A stretch of DNA of 14,993 nt from CAZPYT01 sp964590955. GTDB lineage: Bacteria; Patescibacteriota; WWE3; UBA101185; UBA10185. The notes under the pieces are model-generated. The model did not search any database and was not told the DNA's origin. It was given only the letters and a program-made list of their open reading frames with translations. This document shows positions 7,017-13,937 of the stretch, piece after piece. Where the stretch lies: contig CAZPYT010000021.1 of the NCBI GenBank assembly GCA_964590955.1, forward strand, positions 1 through 14,993. Reading direction: 5' to 3'. Within the stretch, counting starts at the first letter, position 1; each line of letters begins with the position of its first letter. Made by a program: the position numbers and the translations under genes.

Positions 7017-7937
7017 TTATGGTAGCACAAAATTTAATTCTGAAAAGACTGTTTGAAAAACTAATTTTATATCGGATACTGCCAATTCAATTCTATTTTT
7101 ATTCTCGCAATACCTTTCCAATTCAAGTTTGTCGGACTCAGAAAACTTTGCTTCTTCCGTTGCAACCGGATGCATTAAAGAACTATTCTCATCATTGTGG
7201 CCTAAGCCTAGTGCATGCCCGAATTCATGCGCCGCAGTTCTTATGAAACTTTGTGCATTTTCGTAAATATAGATATCTATGGTGTTTGTGTAACCGTTAT
7301 ACACCCCTTCTTCTGGTTTTATTTTCAATAATGAGTTAAAAGATTCTACTTTATTATTAATTTCTTCTATCTGACTATTAATATTATTTACTGCATTATT
7401 TATTTCGCCTGTTTTTTTATCTATCTCATCGATCTGATTTCTTATTGATTTTTGTTTTTCGACAAGTGATTTATAAATACCTTCAGGTGCGCCGCCTTTC
7501 GAATTCCAATACTCAATATCGCTATTGAGTTTATTCAAGCTTTTTTCAATTTCTAATTTTTTTTGTTCAAACTCATCAAGCTCTTTCAAATATTCGCTTT
7601 TATTATTTTCTATTACGGATTTTTGTTCTGTGATCTTGCTCACCGCCGCCTGTCGGTCATCATAAACAAGATTTACTGCGAGTTTTGCATTTTCATCATA
7701 AACAAAAAATTCTTTATCCAAAGCAGAATTCCAAACTTTGGCTGCTTCTATAAGTTGGATTTTTATTTTGTCAGGTTCACGCCCAAATCTTGAATCGACA
7801 TCTCCTAACTTATAATGGATGGGTTTGTCACAAAAAGAAAAATTCATCCACCTATTTGAATATGCTTCTATTTGGGGAATTTTATAGATAATAAAACCTA
7901 ATAATAATATTAGCAGTAAGAAGGCGTATCTTTTCAC
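7017..7937 (-). CDS. Matrixin-like zinc metalloprotease with coiled-coil hairpin insertion
   Basis: 306 residues from a GTG start. Residues 5-20 are a signal anchor or signal peptide. The zinc site HEFGHALGLGH (237-247) is a complete HExxHxxGxxH metzincin motif, and Met255 in SSLMHP fits the Met-turn. Residues 27-96 and 207-260 read as the two halves of a matrixin-type catalytic domain (for example AAKVWN before, and IDIYIY leading into the zinc helix after). Between them, residues about 97-205 form two long heptad-like Lys/Glu/Asn/Ile helices with a turn near 145-155 (SKGGAPEG), as in an antiparallel coiled-coil hairpin. It most likely cuts proteins outside the membrane. The G+C of this insert is very low (11 of 60 bases at 7321-7380), though its Lys/Asn/Ile content partly explains that. 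A TGC-TAGAAT element six bases upstream supports the GTG start. Confidence 0.85.
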   Translation of the reverse strand: MKRYAFLLLILLLGFIIYKIPQIEAYSNRWMNFSFCDKPIHYKLGDVDSRFGREPDKIKIQLIEAAKVWNSALDKEFFVYDENAKLAVNLVYDDRQAAVSKITEQKSVIENNKSEYLKELDEFEQKKLEIEKSLNKLNSDIEYWNSKGGAPEGIYKSLVEKQKSIRNQIDEIDKKTGEINNAVNNINSQIEEINNKVESFNSLLKIKPEEGVYNGYTNTIDIYIYENAQSFIRTAAHEFGHALGLGHNDENSSLMHPVATEEAKFSESDKLELERYCENKNRIELAVSDIKLVFQTVFSELNFVLP

Positions 7938-7943
7938 TATTTA

Positions 7944-7952
7944 ATTCTAGCA
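7944..7952 (-). promoter_or_regulatory. Extended -10 promoter TGC-TAGAAT, leaderless type
   Basis: On the minus strand TGC (7952-7950) and TAGAAT (7949-7944) are followed by TAAATA and the GTG at 7937. The six-base spacing puts +1 on the start codon and decides for this GTG, which has no Shine-Dalgarno. Confidence 0.55.
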
Positions 7953-7962
7953 GAGATTTAGT

Positions 7963-8559
7963 TTAGTAAGGTCTGGCTTGTGATTTATTAATCAGTTCAA
8001 GTATGGCATTTTTCAGTAGCAAATATCCCTCATTTTTATCTGTATGTACTTCAGGGTGAAATTGAAATCCATACACAAGTTTAGTTTTGTGCCTAACAAT
8101 TTCCACTCCGTCCTTTGATATTGCCAGTGGCATTAATTCAGGTCCTACTTCATTTTCATAAATGATTGCTTTATGGGATTCGAAAACTTCAAAAGATGTT
8201 TTTCCTCTAAATATAGGATCATTCTCAACTACCTGAATTTGCATGACGCCCTTTGCAGGGTTGTTCATTACTTCCGATTTTCCCCCGAAAGCGTGTACTA
8301 TCATTTTTAATCCGTAGCATATTCCTATTATTGGAATTTGCGTTCTTTTAATATATTCAGTTTCTCTATCGAAAGCTTCTTTTTGTGTATGATATGGTAC
8401 GCCGCTATTTCCGCTTAATAATATAAGATCAGGAAAATTAGCATGTTCAAAATCAATTTCGTTAAATCTCTGTTTTGTTATTTTGTTTGCATACTGCGAC
8501 AGTTCATCTTCAAGTTCATTAATATGCAGTGATGCATTGTCTACTAAGAGTATGTGCAT
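7963..8559 (-). CDS. Free-standing class I glutamine amidotransferase (GuaA N-domain-like)
   Basis: 198 residues covering one class I GATase domain. The catalytic nucleophile is Cys81 in the elbow GICYG, and the other triad members are His168 and Glu170 in FQFHPEV. An LLSGNSG loop (47-53) stands where the family has its LSGGP oxyanion loop. Such domains release ammonia from glutamine for a partner enzyme; the sequence is closest in feel to the N-terminal domain of GMP synthetase, but no synthetase domain is fused or next to it. The partner is therefore unknown: a separately encoded GuaA synthetase or another amidating enzyme is possible. The gene begins with a TGC-TAAAAT element six bases before ATG. 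It ends 25 bases before the metalloprotease start, but that gene appears to have its own promoter. Confidence 0.85.
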   Translation of the reverse strand: MHILLVDNASLHINELEDELSQYANKITKQRFNEIDFEHANFPDLILLSGNSGVPYHTQKEAFDRETEYIKRTQIPIIGICYGLKMIVHAFGGKSEVMNNPAKGVMQIQVVENDPIFRGKTSFEVFESHKAIIYENEVGPELMPLAISKDGVEIVRHKTKLVYGFQFHPEVHTDKNEGYLLLKNAILELINKSQARPY

Positions 8560-8565
8560 TGTTGT

Positions 8566-8574
8566 ATTTTAGCA
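8566..8574 (-). promoter_or_regulatory. Extended -10 promoter TGC-TAAAAT, leaderless type
   Basis: On the minus strand TGC (8574-8572) and TAAAAT (8571-8566) are followed by ACAACA and then the ATG at 8559. It lies directly downstream of the terminator of the previous minus-strand gene, so it begins a new transcription unit. Confidence 0.6.
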
Positions 8575-8585
8575 ACACTTTTAGG

Positions 8586-8625
8586 AAAAAAAAACTTCCC
8601 CGCAGGTATAACTTTCTACGGGGAA
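8586..8625 (-). terminator. Rho-independent terminator of the 8648-9073 gene
   Basis: Inverted repeat TTCCCCGCAG (8596-8605) and CTACGGGGAA (8616-8625) makes a 10-pair stem with one C-A mismatch and a 10-base loop. Nine A at 8586-8594 become a U run after the stem on the minus strand. The stem lies 22 bases past the stop at 8648. It is a textbook intrinsic terminator in the minus direction only. Confidence 0.9.
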
Positions 8626-8647
8626 TAATTTTATTTCTCTTTTCCTT

Positions 8648-9073
8648 TTATGCTTTTGTCAGAACTCTTGTTTCCATACCAAATGAGGCACCCTCTTGAG
8701 GCATTACCCACGCGCTGACTGATACATTGGGTAGCAGCTCGGTTGTTGTAAGAAATTCAAGCACCTTTGCTTGCAGCCTGCGACGATCCTCAATTGTTGT
8801 GACAAAACCGGTTCCGTCTGCACCCATCATATTTTCAGTGTACAAAATGTCGACGTGTACGCCGGTTGAGTTTGCGCCTCGGAAAACCGGTGTCCAAAGA
8901 ACTTCAACTTCGTCATTATTTACTGGTTGACCGATTTCATGCATGGCATTTACGACGGTATCGATCAGATCATTTTCGAATGTAGTGAGGCGATCTTCTT
9001 CAAGTGCTGATGAACGTTTCTGCGAGATCATTTCAATAATGCTTTGTAAGGTAATAATTCTTAAGCTTGGCAT
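8648..9073 (-). CDS. Orphan protein of unknown family, possible tautomerase-like fold
   Basis: 141 residues from ATG 9073. The start is fixed by an AAGGAG Shine-Dalgarno at 9084-9079; a longer reading back to 9142 would use the promoter -35 box itself as its start codon. After Met removal the chain would begin with Pro (MPSLRIIT). An N-terminal Pro, a beta-alpha-beta feel in each half, and a C-terminal helix followed by a VSVSAWVMPQEGASFG strand-turn faintly recall tautomerase/MIF-like proteins, where Pro1 is the catalytic base. This is a weak resemblance and not an assignment. Two 60-base samples (8701-8760 and 8821-8880) are 47-48% G+C, above the visibly A+T-rich minus-strand genes beside it. 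It is monocistronic, with its own strong promoter and terminator, so it is probably well expressed. Confidence 0.7.
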   Translation of the reverse strand: MPSLRIITLQSIIEMISQKRSSALEEDRLTTFENDLIDTVVNAMHEIGQPVNNDEVEVLWTPVFRGANSTGVHVDILYTENMMGADGTGFVTTIEDRRRLQAKVLEFLTTTELLPNVSVSAWVMPQEGASFGMETRVLTKA

Positions 9074-9078
9074 ATGAA

Positions 9079-9084
9079 CTCCTT
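9079..9084 (-). promoter_or_regulatory. Ribosome binding site AAGGAG deciding the start at 9073
   Basis: On the minus strand AAGGAG (9084-9079) is followed by TTCAT and the ATG at 9073. The spacing is five bases. It is the only clear Shine-Dalgarno in this window in front of a gene that is first in its transcription unit. Confidence 0.8.
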
Positions 9085-9113
9085 GTGTAACGGTATTTTC
9101 GATAGTTATCAGG

Positions 9114-9142
9114 ATAATAATGGTTTTATTTCGCCGTGTCAA
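9114..9142 (-). promoter_or_regulatory. Strong sigma-70-type promoter TTGACA-N17-TATTAT
   Basis: On the minus strand a perfect -35 TTGACA (9142-9137), a 17-base spacer and TATTAT (9119-9114, five of six consensus bases) predict a start near 9107. That gives a leader of about 34 bases containing the AAGGAG site. This is the best promoter in the window by eye. Confidence 0.75.
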
Positions 9143-9172
9143 TTGTTATAGGGTACTAAATACATTTTTAGA

Positions 9173-9212
9173 ACCTACCTACCCACCTACATACCTACAT
9201 ACCTACATACAC
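9173..9212 (+). repeat. Short tandem repeat, (ACCTACAT)3 with CCTA/CCCA flank
   Basis: Three perfect copies of the 8-base unit ACCTACAT run from 9185 to 9208 and continue into a partial unit. Imperfect ACCT units lie just before them (9173-9184). The tract sits in the gap between two divergent promoters, 30-odd bases behind the minus-strand -35 box and about 78 bases ahead of the plus-strand one. Slippage could change its length without touching a coding region. Confidence 0.85.
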
Positions 9213-9272
9213 AAGGTTAGTTATGAATTTAAGGTGCTATTCTAAATCATATTAAAAAATGGGATTATTCTG

Positions 9273-9286
9273 TAAGTTGTAACTTA
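9273..9286 (+). promoter_or_regulatory. Palindrome TAAGTT-GT-AACTTA, candidate operator
   Basis: Six-base arms (9273-9278 and 9281-9286) flank two bases and end three bases before the -35 box at 9290. A perfect short palindrome beside a promoter is a typical site for a dimeric regulator. Function is inferred from position only. Confidence 0.35.
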
Positions 9287-9289
9287 TTT

Positions 9290-9318
9290 TTGACACAACA
9301 GGCAAACTTCCATAAACT
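9290..9318 (+). promoter_or_regulatory. Promoter TTGACA-N17-TAAACT, leaderless type, of the energy operon
   Basis: A perfect -35 TTGACA (9290-9295), a 17-base spacer and TAAACT (9313-9318) are followed by six bases and the ATG at 9325. The layout matches the promoter at 992-1020 base for base in spacing. No Shine-Dalgarno precedes the ATG. Confidence 0.6.
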
Positions 9319-9324
9319 TTAACT

Positions 9325-12195
9325 ATGCCCACAGAATTAAATACGTTTTTTTATCCAAAATCTATTGCGGTAGTCGGCGCATCACGATCACCTGAAAAAC
9401 TTGGTGCGATTATTCTAAAAAATATAATAGAATCAGGTTTTTCCGGTAGTGTATTTCCAATAAATCCTCAAGCTGAAGAACTGCAGGGTGTTAAGTGTTA
9501 CAAATCCATAAATGATTTACCCGAAAAGCCTGAACTTGCGATTGTTTCTATTCCTTCAAATGCTGCTGTAGAAGCTGTTGAAGCACTTGGTTCTGCAGGA
9601 ATTTTAAATGTGGTCGTTTTGTCTGCAGGATTCAAAGAGTTAGGAGCAGAAGGGGCGGATCTTGAGAAAAAACTACAAGCGATAATAGGGAAGTATAAAA
9701 TGAACTTGCTGGGGCCAAATTGCCTAGGATTTATTAATAACACTGCTTCTTTAAATGCAACTTTTGCCGAAAAAGTTAAAGAAACCGGTAATTTGAGGTT
9801 TATCGCACAGTCAGGAGCAATTGCTGCGAGTTTGTTTGATTATTGTAATACAGTTGGTTTGGGCATTAGTGAATTTATTACTTTAGGAAATAAAGCCGGT
9901 CTTAATGAAAACGACTTTTTAAATTATTTTATTCAACAACAGCAAAATACCTTAGTAGCGCATAAAGATGACGGACTATCTGATATGAACCCTGTCGGGC
10001 TGTATTTGGAATCAATTTCGGAAGGAAGTGAATTTTTAAAACTTATTAAACAAGTTTCTTTGCGGGATCCCGTTATTGTGTTAAAGCCCGGTAAAACTCA
10101 GTCAGCCGCAAAAGCGATGCAGTCTCATACCGGATCAATTGCCGGTGAAGACTCTGTTTTAGACTCTTTATTAAAACAGTCAGGTGCCATTAGAGTTCAT
10201 ACTCTCGAAGAATTTTTTGATTACACTAAAGCATTTTCTTGGGAAAACGCACCAAAAGGTTCGAAGATAGCCGTAATTTCAAATGCAGGCGGGCCCGCTG
10301 TAATCTCGGCTGATGCCATTGAAGCATCAGGGTTGGAATTAACGCAGTTTGACGATTCCACAAAAGAGAAGCTTAATAATGTTTTACCAAGATCAGCCAG
10401 TATTATTAATCCGGTAGATGTTTTGGGGGATGCTTTGGCTGACAGATTTTCTGAAGCAATAGATATCGTGCTGCAAAACGAAAATGTGGATTCTTTGCTG
10501 GTTTTATTAACTCCGCAATTGATGACTCAGATTGAGAAGACCGCTCAGGTAATCGGAGAGCTGGCAAAAAAATATAATAAACCTGTTTTCTGCTCTTTTA
10601 TTGGCGGACATGCTGTAGATGAAGGTAAAAACATTTTAAATCACTATAAAATACCTTCGTTTGCTTTTCCTGAAAGGGCTATAGGCGCTATCGCGTCTAT
10701 GTGGCATTTTAGAAATTATCAACAAACTTATGATCCTGCACAAGAAGCTACTGTGGATACTGATATTAGCGCAGAAACCGGTACCATTAGAAATATTATT
10801 CAGCAGGCAGTGACTGCCGGTAAAAAAAGTTTGGATAATCTTGATGTTGATGTCGTATTGAAATCTGCCGGTATACATTCCCCCATTACTCGAAGAGTGC
10901 AGAATATACAAGAAGCTAAAGACTTTGCTAATGAAACCAGATGGCCGGTTGTGTTGAAACTAAGTTCGCCGGGTCTTATACATAAAAAAGATGTTGGGGG
11001 TGTTATTACAAATATTGTCAATGAACAGATGCTTGAATCAATGTGGAATAATCTTGAACATAAAATCGAACAGCTTGACGAGGACATTAGAAAGAATGTT
11101 TCTATACAGGTGCAAAAAGAGATACTGGGCGGAGTTGAAGTAATTGTTGGTGTTAAAGATGATCCGATTTTTGGACCGATTATGTTATTTGGTGCTGGAG
11201 GTGATTATGCGCACCTAATAGAAGACGCAAATATTTGCACTCTTCCTATTGACAAAAATAAAGCACGTAAACTGGTTGAAAGTTCAAAAATTTGTAAATT
11301 GTTAAAAGGACACGAAGGAGCTCTTCCTTGTGAATGCGATAAGTTGTGTGACTTGATGGTTCGTATTGGCAAACTAAAAACACTGATTCCCGAAGCTACA
11401 GATATAGAAATAAACCCTGTGATCAGTACTCTTAATGACGCGTGGGCGGTTGACGGCAAAATTTTATTAAAAGAAGGAGAAAAGAAACCTGCCGCACGTG
11501 CTCCGATGCTGAAGGAGGCTGTGTGTACGTTGCATGACAATCCTTCAAGCAAATTTAATTATTATGAATTTGAGACTGCTGAACCGTTTACTTTTAAAGC
11601 TGGCCAATATATAAGTGTTAAGGTTTCTCCGACTGCAATTAGAGCATATTCAATTGCTACAAAAATTTCCGAGAACAAGTTTGCTTTGTTGGTTGATACA
11701 AGACCAGGTGGTCCCGGATCCCAATTTTTCGAAAATTTAAAAGCGGGAGAAAAGATTCCGTTTTTAGGACCGTTTGGTGTATTTACACTTGATGTTGATG
11801 ATGGTTCTGAGCAATTGTTATTTTTGGCTACAGGCTCAGGTATCAGTGCTATCCGTTGTATGATCGATGACGCTTTAATGCTGCAAAATTATAAAGGGCA
11901 AATTTCTCTATATTTTGGGTTGACGCATGAAAGTGAAATTTTTTGGAAAGAACATTTCGATGAGCTCGCGGCGAGATTTCCAAACTTTAAATATGATTAC
12001 GTTTTATTTAAACCAAGTGAGGCTTGGCAAGGACCAAAAGGCTTTAATACCGATATGGTAGTCAAAAACTTTGCTGATACTTGTAATTGTTCAGTTTATC
12101 TATGCGGACATCCGGCAATGATTGCCAGCGCGAGCGAATTGGTTGCCAAAATGGGTTGTCCGCAAAACAGAATTTATACAGAAAGGTTTGCTTAA
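9325..12195 (+). CDS. ADP-forming acyl-CoA synthetase (alpha-beta) fused to a ferredoxin-NAD(P) reductase-type module
   Basis: 956 residues. Residues 5-450 are the alpha part: a CoA-binding Rossmann domain (AVVGAS at 15-20), then ligase domains with the phospho-acceptor His268 in QSHTGS. Residues about 487-715 are an ATP-grasp beta part with His553 in LIHKKDVGGV and the metal-binding EINP (695-698). Together these convert acyl-CoA, ADP and phosphate to acid, ATP and CoA. A short KKPAARAP linker leads to residues 727-956, a ferredoxin reductase fold: RAYS (773-776, flavin), GGPGSQFF (795-802), GPFG (815-818), the nucleotide-binding ATGSGIS (835-841), CGHP (927-930) and YTERF (951-955). There is no iron-sulfur domain of the PyrK type after it. 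Ordinary fused synthetases end near residue 715, so the tail is an addition. The stop overlaps the next gene's start by one base. Acetate is the likeliest product, but branched or aryl acids are possible. Confidence 0.88.
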   Translation: MPTELNTFFYPKSIAVVGASRSPEKLGAIILKNIIESGFSGSVFPINPQAEELQGVKCYKSINDLPEKPELAIVSIPSNAAVEAVEALGSAGILNVVVLSAGFKELGAEGADLEKKLQAIIGKYKMNLLGPNCLGFINNTASLNATFAEKVKETGNLRFIAQSGAIAASLFDYCNTVGLGISEFITLGNKAGLNENDFLNYFIQQQQNTLVAHKDDGLSDMNPVGLYLESISEGSEFLKLIKQVSLRDPVIVLKPGKTQSAAKAMQSHTGSIAGEDSVLDSLLKQSGAIRVHTLEEFFDYTKAFSWENAPKGSKIAVISNAGGPAVISADAIEASGLELTQFDDSTKEKLNNVLPRSASIINPVDVLGDALADRFSEAIDIVLQNENVDSLLVLLTPQLMTQIEKTAQVIGELAKKYNKPVFCSFIGGHAVDEGKNILNHYKIPSFAFPERAIGAIASMWHFRNYQQTYDPAQEATVDTDISAETGTIRNIIQQAVTAGKKSLDNLDVDVVLKSAGIHSPITRRVQNIQEAKDFANETRWPVVLKLSSPGLIHKKDVGGVITNIVNEQMLESMWNNLEHKIEQLDEDIRKNVSIQVQKEILGGVEVIVGVKDDPIFGPIMLFGAGGDYAHLIEDANICTLPIDKNKARKLVESSKICKLLKGHEGALPCECDKLCDLMVRIGKLKTLIPEATDIEINPVISTLNDAWAVDGKILLKEGEKKPAARAPMLKEAVCTLHDNPSSKFNYYEFETAEPFTFKAGQYISVKVSPTAIRAYSIATKISENKFALLVDTRPGGPGSQFFENLKAGEKIPFLGPFGVFTLDVDDGSEQLLFLATGSGISAIRCMIDDALMLQNYKGQISLYFGLTHESEIFWKEHFDELAARFPNFKYDYVLFKPSEAWQGPKGFNTDMVVKNFADTCNCSVYLCGHPAMIASASELVAKMGCPQNRIYTERFA

Positions 12196-13937
12196 TGAAA
12201 AAAACTTTAACAAAACAAAAAATATTTTCTTTAAAAATTGCCGGTATGGCCGGTCAGGGAATTAAATCGTCCGGAATTTTATATGCGAGATTTGCTAATC
12301 GTTCCGGCAGCTATATTTATAATTACATAGAGTATCCTTCAATTATTAGAGGTGGTCATAATGTGATGCAAATTAACATGTCGCGCGAACCTGTTTTAGG
12401 ACCGAGTAATAAAACCGACTTTTTAGTAGCTTTAAACCAAGACGGTATTGATTTACACCTTGATGAATTTACCGAAGGCGCAGGAGTGATTTTTGATGAG
12501 GACAAAAAGATCGATATTTCCTCATTACCCGCAAGTGTTCACAAATTTCCGGTTCCGTTATCGAGATTTGCAAAAGAAGCAGGCGGGGATGAGTTGTTGA
12601 TTAATACAGTAGCTCTTGGTGCAATAACCGGCATGCTTGGCGGTGATCTTGAAATTTTAAAAGAACTGATCAAAGAAGAATACGGTGATAAAAATGCTGC
12701 GGTAGTAGAGGCCGATACAAAAGCTGCGGATCTTGGTTATCAATATGCCAAAGAAAAATACGATGATAAAGTAGTAGATGTTTTAAAACCGGGTTCAAAA
12801 TCGAAACACATGGTAGTTAATGGAAACGAGGCTGCTGCAATGGGTGCTATTGCAGGCGGTATGCAATTTGCTGCGATTTATCCTATGTCGCCAATTTCAA
12901 ACATTTTGCACTTTTTAGTTCAACATCAAGAAAAATTCGGATATCTTTACAAACAGCCGGAAGATGAAATTGCCGCCATAAATATGGCAATTGGAGCCTC
13001 ATTTGCCGGAACCAGAGCAATGACCGCCACCTCTGGAGGAGGTTTCGCGCTTATGTCAGAAGCCTATGGTTTAGCCGGTATTGCTGAGGTTGGTTTGGTA
13101 ATAATAGAGGGTCAGCGCGGTGCCCCTGCTACGGGTTTGCCCACCTGGAGTGAGCAAGGGGACTTACAATTTATCTTACGTGCACACCAGGGGGATTTTC
13201 CACGAATCGTATTAACACCGGGAGATGTGACAGAAGTATTTAAAATGACACGCACAGCATTTAATCTGGCAGAAAAATATCAAACTCCGGTTGTAGTACT
13301 TATAGATAAAAATCTTTGTGAGAATGATCAAAGCGTAGAGATGTTCGATAATTCAGATTTCAAGCTAGATAGGGGCAAACTATTTTTAGATCCTGATCCG
13401 AATTTTGAAAGATATAAAAATTCTGCAGATGGAATTTCCACTAGAACAGTTCCCGGAGTCGGTAATTTTTTCATTGCCAATTCTGATGAACATGATTATG
13501 TGGGATTTTCTAATGAAGAAATCGATAATAGAAATGAACAAATGAAGAAAAGAATGCAGAAGATGATTACCTGTGCAAAAGAAGATATGGACGAACCTGT
13601 TTTATACGGTCCAAAAAATGCTGACCTCACTCTTGTATCTTGGGGGAGTAACAAAGGTGCCATTTTACAAGCCATAAAAGAGTTTAATAATGTAAATTAT
13701 TTGCATTTGACATGGGCTAATCCATTTCCCGTAAAGAGAATTACTGAAATATTATCTTCGGCTAAGAAAACTATGAATGTTGAGAATAACTATTCCGGTC
13801 AAATGGCAGGCTGGATTCGTGAGCAAACCGGAATAAAAGTTGATGAAAATTTATTGAAATATGACGGGCGGCCAATTTATGTTGAAGAATTAATTGAGGC
13901 AATAGATAAATTGCTGAAAGGGGGATCACTAAAATGA
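12195..13937 (+). CDS. 2-oxoacid:ferredoxin oxidoreductase, fused gamma-alpha subunit
   Basis: 580 residues from ATG 12195, which overlaps the previous stop (TAATG) and has an AAAGG site about eight bases upstream; an upstream in-frame ATG at 12087 is inside the previous gene. Residues about 10-185 are the gamma domain with the glycine-rich GMAGQGIKSSG (17-27). Residues about 205-440 are the alpha pyrimidine-binding domain, with YPMSPIS (229-235) at the place of the YPITPSS substrate loop and Arg308 in GQRGAPATG, expected to bind the 2-oxoacid carboxylate. Residues about 470-570 form the transketolase C-terminal-like domain. With the beta subunit it makes acyl-CoA, CO2 and reduced ferredoxin from a 2-oxoacid and CoA. 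The fused gamma-alpha form is that of two-subunit enzymes such as KorAB and the Sulfolobus type. The exact substrate (pyruvate, 2-oxoglutarate or branched) cannot be read from motifs alone. Confidence 0.9.
   Translation: MKKTLTKQKIFSLKIAGMAGQGIKSSGILYARFANRSGSYIYNYIEYPSIIRGGHNVMQINMSREPVLGPSNKTDFLVALNQDGIDLHLDEFTEGAGVIFDEDKKIDISSLPASVHKFPVPLSRFAKEAGGDELLINTVALGAITGMLGGDLEILKELIKEEYGDKNAAVVEADTKAADLGYQYAKEKYDDKVVDVLKPGSKSKHMVVNGNEAAAMGAIAGGMQFAAIYPMSPISNILHFLVQHQEKFGYLYKQPEDEIAAINMAIGASFAGTRAMTATSGGGFALMSEAYGLAGIAEVGLVIIEGQRGAPATGLPTWSEQGDLQFILRAHQGDFPRIVLTPGDVTEVFKMTRTAFNLAEKYQTPVVVLIDKNLCENDQSVEMFDNSDFKLDRGKLFLDPDPNFERYKNSADGISTRTVPGVGNFFIANSDEHDYVGFSNEEIDNRNEQMKKRMQKMITCAKEDMDEPVLYGPKNADLTLVSWGSNKGAILQAIKEFNNVNYLHLTWANPFPVKRITEILSSAKKTMNVENNYSGQMAGWIREQTGIKVDENLLKYDGRPIYVEELIEAIDKLLKGGSLK

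Noticed and set aside
9074..9142. N-terminal extension of the orphan gene to 9142
   Set aside because: Its start codon would be the TTG of the TTGACA -35 box, and a good Shine-Dalgarno points to 9073.
9173..9212. CRISPR-like repeat
   Set aside because: The units are 8 bases, directly adjacent and without spacers; it is a simple tandem repeat.
10636..11552. Antisense open frames under the acyl-CoA synthetase
   Set aside because: They have no ribosome sites or recognisable domains, and the plus-strand frame carries clear conserved motifs.
12087..12194. 36-residue N-terminal extension of the oxidoreductase gamma-alpha subunit
   Set aside because: It lies within the upstream coding region; ATG 12195 overlaps the stop, has a ribosome site and leads straight into the gamma domain.
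11485..12195. Reductase tail as a dihydroorotate dehydrogenase electron-transfer subunit (PyrK)
   Set aside because: The C-terminal cysteine cluster of PyrK is absent; the chain ends at YTERFA as in ferredoxin-NADP reductase-type proteins.
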